Assembly (NCBI GenBank): GCA_006226565.1
Contig: SBGO01000457.1
Span: forward strand, 1 to 47,964
Source of the DNA: Deltaproteobacteria bacterium
GTDB lineage: Bacteria > Myxococcota_A > UBA9042 > PHBI01
Length of the DNA: 47,964 nt
Direction: 5' to 3'
Part shown: piece after piece, positions 1 to 13,837 of the stretch
Layout of the letters: each line of letters opens with the position of its first letter
How positions within the stretch are numbered: position 1 is the stretch's first letter
Notes under the pieces: generated by a model
Seen by the model: only the letters and a program-made list of their open reading frames with translations
Databases searched by the model: none
What the model was told of the DNA's origin: nothing
Made by a program: the position numbers and the translations under genes

Positions 1-253
1 GGCGCTGACCCCCGAGGCGGCGGCGGCGCGCGCCGAGGACCGCGCCCGCCTGGCGACGGCGCTCGCGGCGCTGGCGGAGGCGGATCGGGAGGTGATCGCG
101 CTGCGCGACCTCGCCGGGCTCACCGGCCCGGAGGCGGCGGACGCGCTGGGGCTGCCGCTGGCGGCGATGAAGACCCGGCTCCACCGGGCGCGGCTGAGGC
201 TGATGGGGCAGCTCCGGGGCGGGCCCGGGGGAGGAGGACACGATGGCCCATGA
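1..253 (+). CDS. ECF-type RNA polymerase sigma factor, C-terminal part (gene cut by window edge)
   Basis: The reading frame is open from base 2 and gives 83 residues before TGA at 251-253. It covers the end of a sigma-70 family protein: a short helical segment followed by region 4, with the helix-turn-helix around LTGPEAADALGLPLAAMKTR and the usual LHRARLRL recognition-helix ending. Region 4 contacts the -35 element. The start and region 2 lie outside the window. The end overlaps the anti-sigma gene by 11 bases, the usual arrangement for translational coupling of an ECF sigma with its inhibitor. The ECF group cannot be assigned from this fragment. Confidence 0.85.
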   Translation, partial: ALTPEAAAARAEDRARLATALAALAEADREVIALRDLAGLTGPEAADALGLPLAAMKTRLHRARLRLMGQLRGGPGGGGHDGP

Positions 254-497
254 CCACGAGGTCGCGGGGATCCGCTGCGGCGAGGTGCTCGAGCGGCTGT
301 CGGACTACGTCGACGGCGAGCTCGACGCCGCCGAGCGGGCCCGCGTGGACGCGCACCTGGCGGGCTGCGATTGGTGCGAGCGCTTCGGCGGCGCCTTCGC
401 GACCACCGTCGGCCGGCTCCGCGGCGCGCTGACGTCACACCCGATCGACGGCGCCGTCCAAGAGCGCCTCAGGGCCGCCCTCGACGACGCCCGCTGA
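243..497 (+). CDS. Small zinc-finger anti-sigma factor (zf-HC2 type)
   Basis: This 84-residue protein starts at ATG 243 behind a strong GGAGGAGG (231-238) that lies inside the sigma gene. The ZAS/zf-HC2 signature is visible: a Cys near residue 12, the DYVDGELDAAERARVDAHL helix, then H-x3-C-x2-C in HLAGCDWCERF. In this family the motif binds zinc and packs the sigma factor against RNA polymerase-binding surfaces. There is no membrane segment, so it should be a cytoplasmic and possibly redox-responsive anti-sigma factor rather than a transmembrane sensor. Its partner is the sigma factor it overlaps. The gene ends 14 bases from the convergent lipoprotein gene. Confidence 0.85.
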   Translation: MAHDHEVAGIRCGEVLERLSDYVDGELDAAERARVDAHLAGCDWCERFGGAFATTVGRLRGALTSHPIDGAVQERLRAALDDAR

Positions 498-511
498 GAC
501 GCCCCCGCAGC

Positions 512-4328
<3,817 letters not shown>

Positions 4329-4332
4329 ACCC

Positions 4333-4375
4333 AAAGTGTGAAGTAGTGGGGTCAGACCCCATGACTTCACACTTT
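4333..4375. repeat. REP-like palindromic hairpin element, copy 1
   Basis: A 43-base hairpin lies 4 bases after the stop of the collagen-like lipoprotein gene. The outer stem is 12 perfect pairs (AAAGTGTGAAGT with ACTTCACACTTT), then a 3/3 internal loop, then the inner hairpin GGGGTCAGACCCC. Closely related copies are at 31541-31585, 31601-31642 and 43419-43463. The form resembles the REP-like elements moved by RAYT (Y1-type) transposases, as far as I recall, but no such transposase is in the window. It could also help end transcription between the convergent genes. Confidence 0.9.
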
Positions 4376-4400
4376 CTCGATCCCGGTCGGATCGAACGCG

Positions 4401-4433
4401 AAGGCCCGCACGAACCAAGGTCGTGCGGGCCTT
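4401..4433. terminator. Bidirectional transcription terminator hairpin between convergent genes
   Basis: A perfect 13-bp stem (AAGGCCCGCACGA at 4401-4413 pairing with TCGTGCGGGCCTT at 4421-4433) has a 7-base loop. The flanking A and T ends (AAGG / CCTTTCT) give the short T run of an intrinsic terminator, mainly on the + strand. It sits between the stop at 4328 (+) and the stop at 4475 (-), where a shared terminator is expected. Confidence 0.8.
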
Positions 4434-4474
4434 TCTCGTGGGGTCGGGCGCCGTGATTTCGCGCTGCGATCGGC

Positions 4475-5728
4475 TCAGAACGTCAGCGTTCCGGTGGCCC
4501 CGAAGAAGCCCGGCCCCGCCTGCACCGACGGCACGAAGCGCGGAGAGACGCTTCCCGTCGACACCGCGTCGGCCGCGGCCGGCTCGTCGTCGCCGCCGAT
4601 CACGAGGAGCACGACGCCGGTCCCGATGAGCGCCGCGCCGGCGCCGTAGGAGATCCAGGCGTACTTCTCGTTGTCCTTCGCCTTGGCGAAGAGGCTGTCG
4701 TACCGCTCCTCGTCGGCCTGGATGGGCGGGTCGGAGACCGGGACCTTGTTGGCGTCGCTGTTGAAGTCGAAGGCCTTGGCGTGGAAGACCACGCCCAGGA
4801 TGACCGCGCCGGCGCCGACCCCGACCAGGGTCGCCCCGATCCACGTCGGCGGGCCCCCGCCGTCCGTGGGGGGCACCGGCACCTCGCCGATCCCGCTGCC
4901 GTCGGGCACGAGCGCGACGGTGACGGCGGTCAGCTGGTCCTTCGTGACGACGACCTGCTCCTTGTGGGTCTTGTAGCCCTTCGCGGTCACCTTGAGCTCG
5001 TAGATGCCGGCCGGGTAGGTGACGCTCTGCATCGGCAGCGTGGCGACCAGCACCTCGCTCAGGAAGACCTTGGCGCCGACGACGTTGGCGTCGACCTCGA
5101 AGAAGCCCTGCCGCGGCAGCGGCTCGAGCACGAGGTTGATGGCCCGGTCCTCGCCCGCGGTCAGCGTGTACTCCTTGTTGCCGGTCTTGAACTCCGGGTT
5201 GGACGCGACCATCTTGAGCATCCCGGCGCGCGCCCAGGTCTGGAACGGCGTCGAGACGTGGGTCTCGCTCGTGCCGTCGTCGAACTGCATCCGCACCGTC
5301 ACGTCGCTCGGCGTCGTGCGCACCGTCACCAGGGCGTGCGTCTTGCGCAGCTCGCTCTCGATCTTGGTGAGGCGCGCCCGCCCGTCCTTGGCGAAGTCGT
5401 AGTCCTGCTTGAGCGCCAGCGCGTACCAGTCGAACGCCACCTTGAGCTCACCGAGCTCCTCGTGCGCCCGCGCGAGGTTGTGCTGGATCGTCGGGTCCGG
5501 GTAGAGGCGGTTGGCCTCCTCGAACTTCGCGATCGCCGAGCGGTACGCGTCGCGGTAGCCGACCGCGCCGCTCTTCTGCAGCTTCTTCCCGGAGCGCGCG
5601 AAGTCGAGCCCCTCGGCCACCAGCGCCTCGGCCCGCGTGCGCGCGTCGTCGGGGCTCGCCGCCTGCGCGGACGCCGCCATCGTCGCCACCACGACGAGCA
5701 CCCCGACCCACGCGGCGATTCTGTACAT
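4475..5728 (-). CDS. Exported TPR-PEGA domain protein with two C-terminal membrane segments
   Basis: The ATG at 5728 follows a purine-rich GAGGGGACTGGG and opens a Sec signal peptide (MYRIAAWVGVLVVVATMAASAQA) that is cleaved near residue 23. The product is 417 residues. Residues about 30-115 are TPR-like helices (FEEANRLYPDPTIQHNLARAHEELGEL). Residues about 130-270 hold two PEGA-type beta modules; the second has VDANVVGAKVFLSEVLVATLP and AGIYELKVTAKGYKTHKEQVVV. Two hydrophobic segments follow (WIGATLVGVGAGAVILGVVF and ISYGAGAALIGTGVVLLVIG). PEGA-TPR proteins are abundant in myxobacteria and are thought to scaffold envelope or cell-surface assemblies; no reaction is known. A paralogue of the same layout lies at 12643-13794. 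Confidence 0.85.
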   Translation of the reverse strand: MYRIAAWVGVLVVVATMAASAQAASPDDARTRAEALVAEGLDFARSGKKLQKSGAVGYRDAYRSAIAKFEEANRLYPDPTIQHNLARAHEELGELKVAFDWYALALKQDYDFAKDGRARLTKIESELRKTHALVTVRTTPSDVTVRMQFDDGTSETHVSTPFQTWARAGMLKMVASNPEFKTGNKEYTLTAGEDRAINLVLEPLPRQGFFEVDANVVGAKVFLSEVLVATLPMQSVTYPAGIYELKVTAKGYKTHKEQVVVTKDQLTAVTVALVPDGSGIGEVPVPPTDGGGPPTWIGATLVGVGAGAVILGVVFHAKAFDFNSDANKVPVSDPPIQADEERYDSLFAKAKDNEKYAWISYGAGAALIGTGVVLLVIGGDDEPAAADAVSTGSVSPRFVPSVQAGPGFFGATGTLTF

Positions 5729-5837
5729 CCCAGTCCCCTCGGCCTCGGTACGCCCCCCGTATACCCCGAGAGGGCGCGGGGCGAAACAACCTGATGTATC
5801 CCCGGCGTCCGGCGCGACGCGCGGTCGGTCCGCCCGG

Positions 5838-6545
5838 CTACTCCAGCGGGCTGCAGATGATGGAGATGGAGTCGACGAAGGCCGCGGCCCCGCCCGTGAT
5901 GCCGGTCACCACGTAGCCCTTGGGGCAGCGCAGGGTGTACGGCTGGCCGCCGGTGCCGCCGGCGGTCTCGCTGTTGCGCGAGCGCCCGCCGATGGTGACC
6001 TCGGACTTGCTCTCCTTGACCATCTTGCGGATCTCCGTGGCGGTCAGCCCGCCGACGGCGTCCGCGTTGTGCGCGCGGTCGGCCTCGTAGGCGAAGCCGG
6101 CGATCTCGGCGTAGCTGTCGCCGGTGCCCGGCTTCTTGGCCACGACGGGCGCCGCGGGGTCCGTCTTCCCGGGCGCCTTCGCCTCCACCTTCTCCTCCTC
6201 GGAGGAGAGCTTCTCGCGCACGAGCTCGCTGCCGCCGGTCACCGCGACCGAGATGTAGAGCCGGTCGAGGTGGAGCGTCGCCGGGATGGGCCGCGTGTCG
6301 CCGAGCTGCACGACGTAGTGCCCGTTCTCGACGGCGACGTAGTGCGCCTCGGACCACGCCGGGCGCGTGCTCTTCTCGCTGCGGAAGAGGCTGAAGGTCA
6401 GCGGGTAGACGCCGCTGAGGGGCTTGCGGTGCCCGTCGAGGAGCTGCCCGTCGTAGGAGATCAGGGTCGGCTCGGCCGCGTGCGCCCAGGTCGAGGCCCC
6501 GAGGAGCACCGTCGCCAGCATCACGATTCGCTTCCAGCTCGCCAT
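5838..6545 (-). CDS. Secreted protein of unknown function with a C-terminal Cys-flanked GITGG motif
   Basis: The ATG at 6545 has GGAGGAG just upstream and opens a signal peptide (MASWKRIVMLATVLLGASTWAHA); upstream extension is not signal-like. The mature part of this 235-residue protein begins with a beta domain of the form ISYDGQLLDGHRKPLSGVYPLTFSLF, a pattern seen in many exported proteins of fibre- or adhesin-like type. A charged linker (EEEKVEAKAPGKTDPAAPV) follows. The C-terminus has LRCPKGYVVTGITGGAAAFVDSISIIC, of which the C-P-x-G...G-x-x-G...V-D-x-I-x-x-x-C core resembles a lectin-like beta-prism repeat. Binding to a surface glycan or protein is plausible but unproven. It has its own promoter candidate at 6590-6619. 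Confidence 0.7.
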   Translation of the reverse strand: MASWKRIVMLATVLLGASTWAHAAEPTLISYDGQLLDGHRKPLSGVYPLTFSLFRSEKSTRPAWSEAHYVAVENGHYVVQLGDTRPIPATLHLDRLYISVAVTGGSELVREKLSSEEEKVEAKAPGKTDPAAPVVAKKPGTGDSYAEIAGFAYEADRAHNADAVGGLTATEIRKMVKESKSEVTIGGRSRNSETAGGTGGQPYTLRCPKGYVVTGITGGAAAFVDSISIICSPLE

Positions 6546-6589
6546 CGACGCTCTCCTCCCTCTCGGCGGGTCCCGACGCGCGTCCGACC

Positions 6590-6619
6590 CTCCTACGCGG
6601 CGTCCTCGCCCCGTGTCAA
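6590..6619 (-). promoter_or_regulatory. Candidate sigma-70 promoter of the secreted protein gene at 5838-6545
   Basis: On the minus strand TTGACA (6619-6614), an 18-base spacer and TAGGAG (6595-6590) lie about 45 bases before the start codon. The -35 is a perfect consensus, a rare match at this base composition. Confidence 0.5.
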
Positions 6620-6648
6620 CCATCGCACCCGACCGGCCATGCCCGACC

Positions 6649-8157
6649 CTACATCGGGATGGCCATGTGCTCCGCCGTGACCGTCACGCGGGTGGTCCCG
6701 GTCGTCCCCGAGCGGGCCGGCAGCACCAGCAGCGGGCGCCCCGCGACCAGGGCCTGCACGATCGGCACCAGCACGGCCTGCGCGGCGTCGAGCGGCGGCG
6801 CCGAGAGCAGCCCCGCGCGCGCCCCGCTCGCCCGGAGGGTGACGTCCTCCGGGGCGAGGATGACCCACCCCGTCGCGTCGATCTCCACGCCCATCACGGC
6901 GTCCGCGTCGACGGTCATCGAGGCGAGCCGCACCAGCGCGCCGTCGAGCTCGGCGAAGAGGTCGACGTCCACGAGCCCGGTCCCGATCGTCAGGCGATCG
7001 GCCCCCCCGATCGCCAGGCCGACCGACGGCGCCTCGCGCGGCCACAGCTGGATCGAGAGCGGCGTGCTCGGCGGCAGGCGGTCGAGGGCGGGCCAGGCCG
7101 CGGCGAGGGCCGACGCCGGCAGCTCCACCGCCTCGCTCGCGTGGGAGCCGCAGGCGGCGCCCGCGAACCACCCGGCGATGATGGCCTGGCGCACGACGGC
7201 CGCGCTCAGGAGGGCGGTCCCGGGCTTGGCCGAGCCCGTCCCCGGGAGCGCGCTCGTCCCGATGATCGGGAGCGCCAGCTCCGGCATGCACGGGTGGTGC
7301 TCGACGGTGATGCCGACCCCGAACGGCACCACGAAGGCGTCCCCGACGCGGCGCCACACGGCGTCGCCGTCGTCGCCGTCGGCGGCGACCGAGACCCGCG
7401 CGTAGCCCGCGCCGATGGCGTCGGCGGCCACGGTCCCGGAGGCGCCGGTGGCGAGCTCGAGCCCGAGCGAGGAGGGCAGCGCGACGAGCAGATCGGGCGC
7501 GATGGCGTCGGCGGTCACCTCGGCGAGCGCGTCCCAGAGCTCCTCGGTGAGGGCGTCGAGCGCGTCCCCGGGCAGGCCGTCGAGGCAGCCCGACCAGTCG
7601 ACGGCGAGGGCGTCGCCCTCGAGCCGCGGCGCCCCGACGAGGACCGCCTGGACCCGACCGAGCTTGTCCGTGACGAGGCCCAGCTCCAGCGCGAGCACGC
7701 CGCCGTCGGCCGACAGGATCGGCGCGCACGTCAGCGGCCCCGCGTCGTAGGTCTCGAGGGGCGCGGGCGCGATGGTCACGCCGAGGCGCACCTCGAGCAG
7801 ATCGTCGGCGAAGGCGAGCTGGATCGGCCCCGGCTGGACGACGACCCCGTCGATGTTGGCGTCGAGGGGCGTCTCGTTGCCGTAGAGCGACACCACGCCG
7901 GCGACGGCGAGGCCATCCGCCCACCGCGCCGGCACCAGGTTGGTCAGGCGCGCGGCCGCCGCGGTCAGGTCCTCGGCGCCGATGACGCGGACGAGCCCGT
8001 TGGGGTCGATCGCCTCGGCCGGCACCTCGTCCCCGAGCCCACCGTTGCCCCACGGGAGGGTGCCGCACGCGCCGGTCGCGGCCAGCGCGGCGACGACGAG
8101 CGCCCCGAGGACGCGGCGCGCCGAGGTCTGGACGAAGGCTCGGGAGGGGGGCGTCAT
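6649..8157 (-). CDS. Lipoprotein of unknown function, about 500 residues
   Basis: The ATG at 8157 overlaps the stop of the upstream lipoprotein gene as ATGA, so the two are translationally coupled. The 502-residue product has an N-terminal hydrophobic signal with lipobox ATGAC (Cys31), after a Thr/Arg-rich n-region. The rest alternates long amphipathic beta segments and short helices (LEVRLGVTIAP, GVLALELGLV, LVDVDLFAELDGALVRLASM), a texture like lipid-binding TULIP/BPI-type domains, but I see no diagnostic motif and would not name the family. Six or so Cys residues are scattered (LTCAPIL, DWSGCLDG, HHPCMPEL, GAACGSH). An outer-membrane lipoprotein acting with its upstream neighbour is the most that context supports. 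Confidence 0.75.
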   Translation of the reverse strand: MTPPSRAFVQTSARRVLGALVVAALAATGACGTLPWGNGGLGDEVPAEAIDPNGLVRVIGAEDLTAAAARLTNLVPARWADGLAVAGVVSLYGNETPLDANIDGVVVQPGPIQLAFADDLLEVRLGVTIAPAPLETYDAGPLTCAPILSADGGVLALELGLVTDKLGRVQAVLVGAPRLEGDALAVDWSGCLDGLPGDALDALTEELWDALAEVTADAIAPDLLVALPSSLGLELATGASGTVAADAIGAGYARVSVAADGDDGDAVWRRVGDAFVVPFGVGITVEHHPCMPELALPIIGTSALPGTGSAKPGTALLSAAVVRQAIIAGWFAGAACGSHASEAVELPASALAAAWPALDRLPPSTPLSIQLWPREAPSVGLAIGGADRLTIGTGLVDVDLFAELDGALVRLASMTVDADAVMGVEIDATGWVILAPEDVTLRASGARAGLLSAPPLDAAQAVLVPIVQALVAGRPLLVLPARSGTTGTTRVTVTAEHMAIPM

Positions 8158-9431
8158 GGGGTGGCGTAGACCGGGATGAGGAAGCGGACGAGCCGGGTGC
8201 GGGGCGCCTCGCCTTCGAGCCAGGCGCCGTAGGCGCCGCGGAGCTGGCCCTCGCCGTAGGCGTCGAAGCTGAAGAAGGCGCCCGGCGCGAGGCCGTCGAG
8301 GATGCGCGTGGAGACGACCTTGCCGGCCGCCACGACGGCCTGCTTCACCGCGGGGATGCCGCCGTCGAGGTAGAGGATCACGGCGCGGCCGAGATCGTCG
8401 AAGGCGAGCGCGGCGTGCTGCCCGACCGGGTCGCTGCGCTTGGCGCCCCGGGTCGCGTCGTCGCGAACGCCGGCGTCGACGACGAGCGGAGCGCTCCCCG
8501 GGACGAGGTAGCGGAGCGCGCCGCGCGACACGTCGTAGTACGCCAGGGCCGGGTGCCGCTCCGGGGTGAGCGCGAGGGAGATGAAGCGCCCGACGTCACC
8601 GGTGTCGACGTCGGCCACGGCGTCCCGGCCGTCGAGGGTGGTGGTGACCCAGGCGCCCTCGTCGGTGCGGGTCGCCATCTTGAGGTCGCCGCGGTAGCGG
8701 TCGTAGAAGGCGATGCGCGGCCGCTGACCGATGATGGCGATCTGCGCCCACTCGCCGTAGTCCTCGGCGCCGGCCTCGGGGCAGCCGGCCTCGCCCGCGC
8801 AGGGGTCGATGGTGCGGAGCGTCCAGCTCCCGTCGGCGTCGCGGCGCGCGTAGCGGAGCTGGCGCGCCGTCTCGTCGCGGTAGGCGACGTAGACGATCCC
8901 CTGCGAGGCGACGATCGAGGCGTGGGTGCCGCGGATCTCGGGCCCCGCCCCGTCGACGGTCTCGATGGCCCAGTCCTGCCACGCGCTGGCGCGGCTGGCG
9001 TGGGCGTAGCGCAGCTGGCCGCCGTCGACGTCGAACCACACCAGGTGCGCGGTGTCGTTGGCGTCCACGGTGATCGCGGTCCAGCGCCCGCTGTCGGTGT
9101 CGACGAGGGTCTGATCCTCGACCCGCCAGCCGTCGATGGGCTGCAGCTCGTCGTGGCCGTCGGCCTGCTCGACGCTGACCACCAGGTTCTTGTGCGTCTG
9201 GTCGTAGGTGGAGACGAGGAGCCGGCCGTCGCTCGTCAGCGCGGTCGACGTGAAGCGTCCGAGGTCCCCCGTGGTGGTCGGGTTGGCGGTCGGCTCGCAG
9301 CCGTTCTCGCCGCAGACCCAGCCCGCGGGGCAGGCCGAGTCGTCGCACACACCTGCGCTCTCGCCCCCGCAGCCGGCGAACCAGACCACAGACGCCAGCG
9401 CGAGACCGAGCCGGGACCACCAGGACTTCAC
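8154..9431 (-). CDS. Lipoprotein with EGF-like Cys knot and a beta-propeller-like domain
   Basis: A GTG start at 9431 gives a lipoprotein signal (VKSWWSRLGLALASVVWFAG, Cys21). It has no Shine-Dalgarno site, and a promoter sits exactly so that the message would begin at the start codon. The 425-residue product has a small Cys-rich module after the anchor (GVCDDSACPAGWVCGENGCEP), common in myxobacterial lipoproteins. The remainder has repeated blades of the kind TAITVDANDTAHLVWFD, ASIVASQGIVYVAYRDE and AALAFDDLGRAVILYLD, with Y-D/R-x-x-x-x-x-L-R/K-Y/M motifs between them. That is the look of a sialidase- or NHL-like beta-propeller without recognisable catalytic residues. It ends in a 4-base ATGA overlap with the next lipoprotein gene. 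Confidence 0.75.
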   Translation of the reverse strand: MKSWWSRLGLALASVVWFAGCGGESAGVCDDSACPAGWVCGENGCEPTANPTTTGDLGRFTSTALTSDGRLLVSTYDQTHKNLVVSVEQADGHDELQPIDGWRVEDQTLVDTDSGRWTAITVDANDTAHLVWFDVDGGQLRYAHASRASAWQDWAIETVDGAGPEIRGTHASIVASQGIVYVAYRDETARQLRYARRDADGSWTLRTIDPCAGEAGCPEAGAEDYGEWAQIAIIGQRPRIAFYDRYRGDLKMATRTDEGAWVTTTLDGRDAVADVDTGDVGRFISLALTPERHPALAYYDVSRGALRYLVPGSAPLVVDAGVRDDATRGAKRSDPVGQHAALAFDDLGRAVILYLDGGIPAVKQAVVAAGKVVSTRILDGLAPGAFFSFDAYGEGQLRGAYGAWLEGEAPRTRLVRFLIPVYATP

Positions 9432-9438
9432 GCGCTTG

Positions 9439-9467
9439 AGCCTATGAAGCGACGCGCGGCGAATCAA
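9439..9467 (-). promoter_or_regulatory. Candidate sigma-70 promoter giving a leaderless lipoprotein message
   Basis: On the minus strand TTGATT (9467-9462), a 17-base spacer and TAGGCT (9444-9439) are followed after 7 bases by the GTG at 9431. Transcription would therefore start at or next to the start codon. The opposite gene 9591 has the same geometry. Confidence 0.5.
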
Positions 9468-9554
9468 CCAGATCGCTGCGAGAGATAGATCCCGGCCACG
9501 CTTCGAGCGTATGTAGCAAGATGAACGGCTCGAGGTCGGCGACCCGACGCCGCG

Positions 9555-9583
9555 TTGACCGCCCCGGGCCCAGCACCTAGTTT
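9555..9583 (+). promoter_or_regulatory. Candidate sigma-70 promoter giving a leaderless kinase message
   Basis: TTGACC (9555-9560), a 17-base spacer and TAGTTT (9578-9583) are followed after 7 bases by the ATG at 9591. No ribosome-binding sequence lies between them, which fits a leaderless mRNA. Confidence 0.55.
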
Positions 9584-9590
9584 TCCGATC

Positions 9591-11435
<1,845 letters not shown>

Positions 11436-11448
11436 GGCGTCGCGTCGT

Positions 11449-11478
11449 GAGGTGACGGGGGTCGCCCTCCGTCACCTC
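11449..11478. terminator. Convergent terminator-like hairpin
   Basis: A perfect 10-bp stem (GAGGTGACGG 11449-11458 with CCGTCACCTC 11469-11478) with a 10-base loop lies between the kinase stop (11435) and the stop of the convergent lipoprotein gene (11489). There is no T run, so termination strength is uncertain. Confidence 0.5.
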
Positions 11479-11488
11479 GCTCCAGGAT

Positions 11489-12595
11489 TCAGAGGCTCTT
11501 CGCGCAGCGGAAGCCGAGCCAGGGCTGGCTCGCGGTCGGCGACCAGGACGGGTTCGGCTTGGCGTTGGAGCGGCTCGAGCGGAACTGGCAGAGCGCGTAG
11601 GAGTTGGCCGCGCCGACGATGGCGACGTGCCCCCCGCGGTAGACGCGGTCGACGCCCTCGGCGCTGTCCTCGAAGTCCGCGCCGCTCACGGGGCTCGAGT
11701 ACGCCTTGCAGAGGATCGTCTTCTTCGCCTCGCCCTCGCACAGGTAGTAGCAGTTGTCGCCCGCGGTGCAGGCCGAGCAGCTCTTCGCGTCGGTGATGCA
11801 CTGGGCGTCGCCGGCCGAGCACTCGTCCTCGCGGGTGCAGGGCGCCTCCCCGGCGCAGGAGACGTCCTCCTGGAACGGCGTCGCGACCCACTCGGCCGCG
11901 TTGCCGAAGAGCTGGTAGATGCGCGTCGAGCCCTCGTCGACGTAGTCCACGGTGGTCTCGGTGACCGCGTCCATGCGCTGGTCGCCGCGGCAGTACTGGC
12001 CGTTGAAGCCGGCCTGCTGGCACTCGGTGATGGCGGAGGTGATGGCGTCGGTCGGGAAGAGGCGGGGGCTCGCGTTCGGGCCCTTGGCGACGCGCTCCCA
12101 CTCGGCCTCGGTCGGCAGCCGCACGGGCGTGCCGGTCTCCTCGGCGATGAAGGCGCAATAGTCGCGCGCCTGCTCCCAGGTGACGTTCACGACGGGGTAC
12201 TGCTCGAAGCGGTCGACGTCGTAGTAGAGCTGCTGGTCCTCGCTGACCGCGTTGCCGGCGCGCGGCTCGCTGCAGGCCCCGGCCGCGACGCAGTACTGGT
12301 ACTGGATGTTGGTGACCTCGTGGACGTCGATGGCGAACGGCTGGAGCTCCACCGTCACGCTCGGCCACACCAGCGGCAACTGCACGCCGTTGGACGACGA
12401 GCAGCTCGGCTGCTGGTTGGTCGGCGTCCGCGGATCCACGCAGAAGCCGTCCGCGTCGAAGTCCGCGCCGAACTCGAAGGTCAGGTTGTTCGTGATCGAC
12501 GCCATCGGCGTCGGCTCGGGCGGCGTCACGCCGGTCGAGCACGCGCTCGCGACCATCATCGAGACGGCGAGCAGGATTGGAGTCGCGCTACGCAT
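11489..12595 (-). CDS. Lipoprotein with a formylglycine-generating-enzyme-like (SUMF1) domain
   Basis: The ATG at 12595 follows GGAG and opens a lipoprotein signal (MRSATPILLAVSMMVASAC, Cys19). The 368-residue product has the C-type-lectin-like FGE/sulfatase-modifying fold: FAIDVHEVTNIQYQYCV, YPVVNVTWEQARDYCAFIAE, VRLPTEAEWERVAKG, LFGNAAEWV and a terminal LGFRCAKSL. A Cys-rich insert (CAGEAPCTREDECSAG and following, about 11 Cys) interrupts the domain. True FGE enzymes use a paired active-site Cys near the end to bind copper; here that region has a single Cys (SYALCQFRSS), so sulfatase activation is unlikely. A structural or binding role on the surface is inferred. It lies 47 bases behind the TPR-PEGA gene, probably in one operon. 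Confidence 0.8.
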   Translation of the reverse strand: MRSATPILLAVSMMVASACSTGVTPPEPTPMASITNNLTFEFGADFDADGFCVDPRTPTNQQPSCSSSNGVQLPLVWPSVTVELQPFAIDVHEVTNIQYQYCVAAGACSEPRAGNAVSEDQQLYYDVDRFEQYPVVNVTWEQARDYCAFIAEETGTPVRLPTEAEWERVAKGPNASPRLFPTDAITSAITECQQAGFNGQYCRGDQRMDAVTETTVDYVDEGSTRIYQLFGNAAEWVATPFQEDVSCAGEAPCTREDECSAGDAQCITDAKSCSACTAGDNCYYLCEGEAKKTILCKAYSSPVSGADFEDSAEGVDRVYRGGHVAIVGAANSYALCQFRSSRSNAKPNPSWSPTASQPWLGFRCAKSL

Positions 12596-12642
12596 GGGTC
12601 ACTCCACGAGCACACGCCCCGAGGCGTGCGACAAGCCAGTGT

Positions 12643-13794
12643 TCAGAAGCGGACGTCGGCGCCGAGCAGGCCGCCGTTGCCGGTCGCGGTCACGATCGGG
12701 ACGATGCGCGGCGAGGTCCGGGCCTCCTCGAGCGCGTCCTCGGACTTCACGATGTCGGTGTCGAGCGCCTCGAGCACGAGCAGCAGGACGCCCACGCCGA
12801 CCAGCCCGCCGCCGGCGCCATAGCCGATGTTCTGGAGGCCTTCCCACTTGTTGAACTCGTCGGTCCCGGTGAACTCGACGTCGGCCCGCGTCTTCGCGAA
12901 GTAGCCGAAGCCGATGCCGCCGGCGCCGAGCGCGATCGAGATGTAGCCGACGTAGCCCTTCCAGGTCATCGGCGGATCGCGCAGGTAGAGCTCGCTGGTC
13001 ACGATCTCGTCCTTCGCCACCTCGACGTTCAGCCCGCGCGAGAACGGGATGTACTCGTCCTTCTGGACGGTGATCTGGTGCTGCCCCTCGTCGAGCACGA
13101 TCTTCTCGGCGTACGGCGTCAGGCCGATGTTGCGCCCGTCGATGAAGATGGCCGCCCCGCGGATGTTGCTCTTCACGCTGACGGACCCGACCCGCTGCAG
13201 CTTCTCGAGCTTGAAGTAGAGCTTGATGGGCTCGCCCGCGCGGACCTCGAACTTCTGCTCGAACGGCTGGTAGCCGGCGAGGTCGAGGAAGAGGGTGTAC
13301 GAGCCGGGATCGAGGGTCGTCTTGTACGGCGTCTGCCCGAGCAGCTTGTCGCGGCTGTCGATGTAGACCTTGGCGCCCTCGGGATCGGACCCGATGGTGA
13401 CCTCCGGCCGCATCAAGAGGCGGCACTTCTGGACGCTCGCCCGGACGTCGACGATGTCCTTGGGATCGGCCCCGTGCTTCTTCTTGAAGAAGTCGACGTA
13501 GGTCTCGTAGCCCTTCACGCACTCCTCGGCGGCGCCGAGCTTCTCGTACGAGCGCGCGATGTTGTAGTAGTTCACCTCGTGCTCGATGATCGCGTTGGCC
13601 GCCTGGAACTTCTCGATGGCGGCCGCGTAGAGCTCCTTGGCGAAGAGGCGCTGCCCCTCCTCGTAGAGGGCGCCGGCCGCCTTGATCTCATCCTGCGTGG
13701 GCGGGTTCGCGGCCAGCGCCGCCCGCGGCGAGAGCGCCGACGCGGCGACCACGATCACCACGAGGGTGGCGAGGCGAGTGAAGTGCGAGGTCAT
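12643..13794 (-). CDS. Exported TPR protein with tandem PEGA domains
   Basis: The ATG at 13794 is chosen over an in-frame TTG at 13809 because GGAGGCG sits 5 bases upstream. The 383-residue product has a signal peptide (LATLVVIVVAASALSPRAALA), TPR helices at about 30-120 (YEEGQRLFAKELYAAAIEKF, YYNIARSYEKLGAAEECV) and two PEGA modules at about 130-275 (IGSDPEGAKVYIDSRDKLLG and VKSNIRGAAIFIDGRNIGLTP). Two C-terminal hydrophobic segments follow (GYISIALGAGGIGFGYF, GAGGGLVGVGVLLLVLEAL). Order and length match the protein at 4475-5728, so the two are paralogues. It is expressed from a strong promoter candidate at 13838-13866 and leads an operon with the FGE-like lipoprotein. Confidence 0.85.
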   Translation of the reverse strand: MTSHFTRLATLVVIVVAASALSPRAALAANPPTQDEIKAAGALYEEGQRLFAKELYAAAIEKFQAANAIIEHEVNYYNIARSYEKLGAAEECVKGYETYVDFFKKKHGADPKDIVDVRASVQKCRLLMRPEVTIGSDPEGAKVYIDSRDKLLGQTPYKTTLDPGSYTLFLDLAGYQPFEQKFEVRAGEPIKLYFKLEKLQRVGSVSVKSNIRGAAIFIDGRNIGLTPYAEKIVLDEGQHQITVQKDEYIPFSRGLNVEVAKDEIVTSELYLRDPPMTWKGYVGYISIALGAGGIGFGYFAKTRADVEFTGTDEFNKWEGLQNIGYGAGGGLVGVGVLLLVLEALDTDIVKSEDALEEARTSPRIVPIVTATGNGGLLGADVRF

Positions 13795-13837
13795 CGACGC
13801 CTCCGACAAGCGTGCGTACGTCCTTCAGAACGCCCGG

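Noticed and set aside
11489-12595. Annotating a sulfatase-activating formylglycine-generating enzyme
   Set aside because: The paired active-site Cys is not visible and the protein is a Cys-rich lipoprotein.
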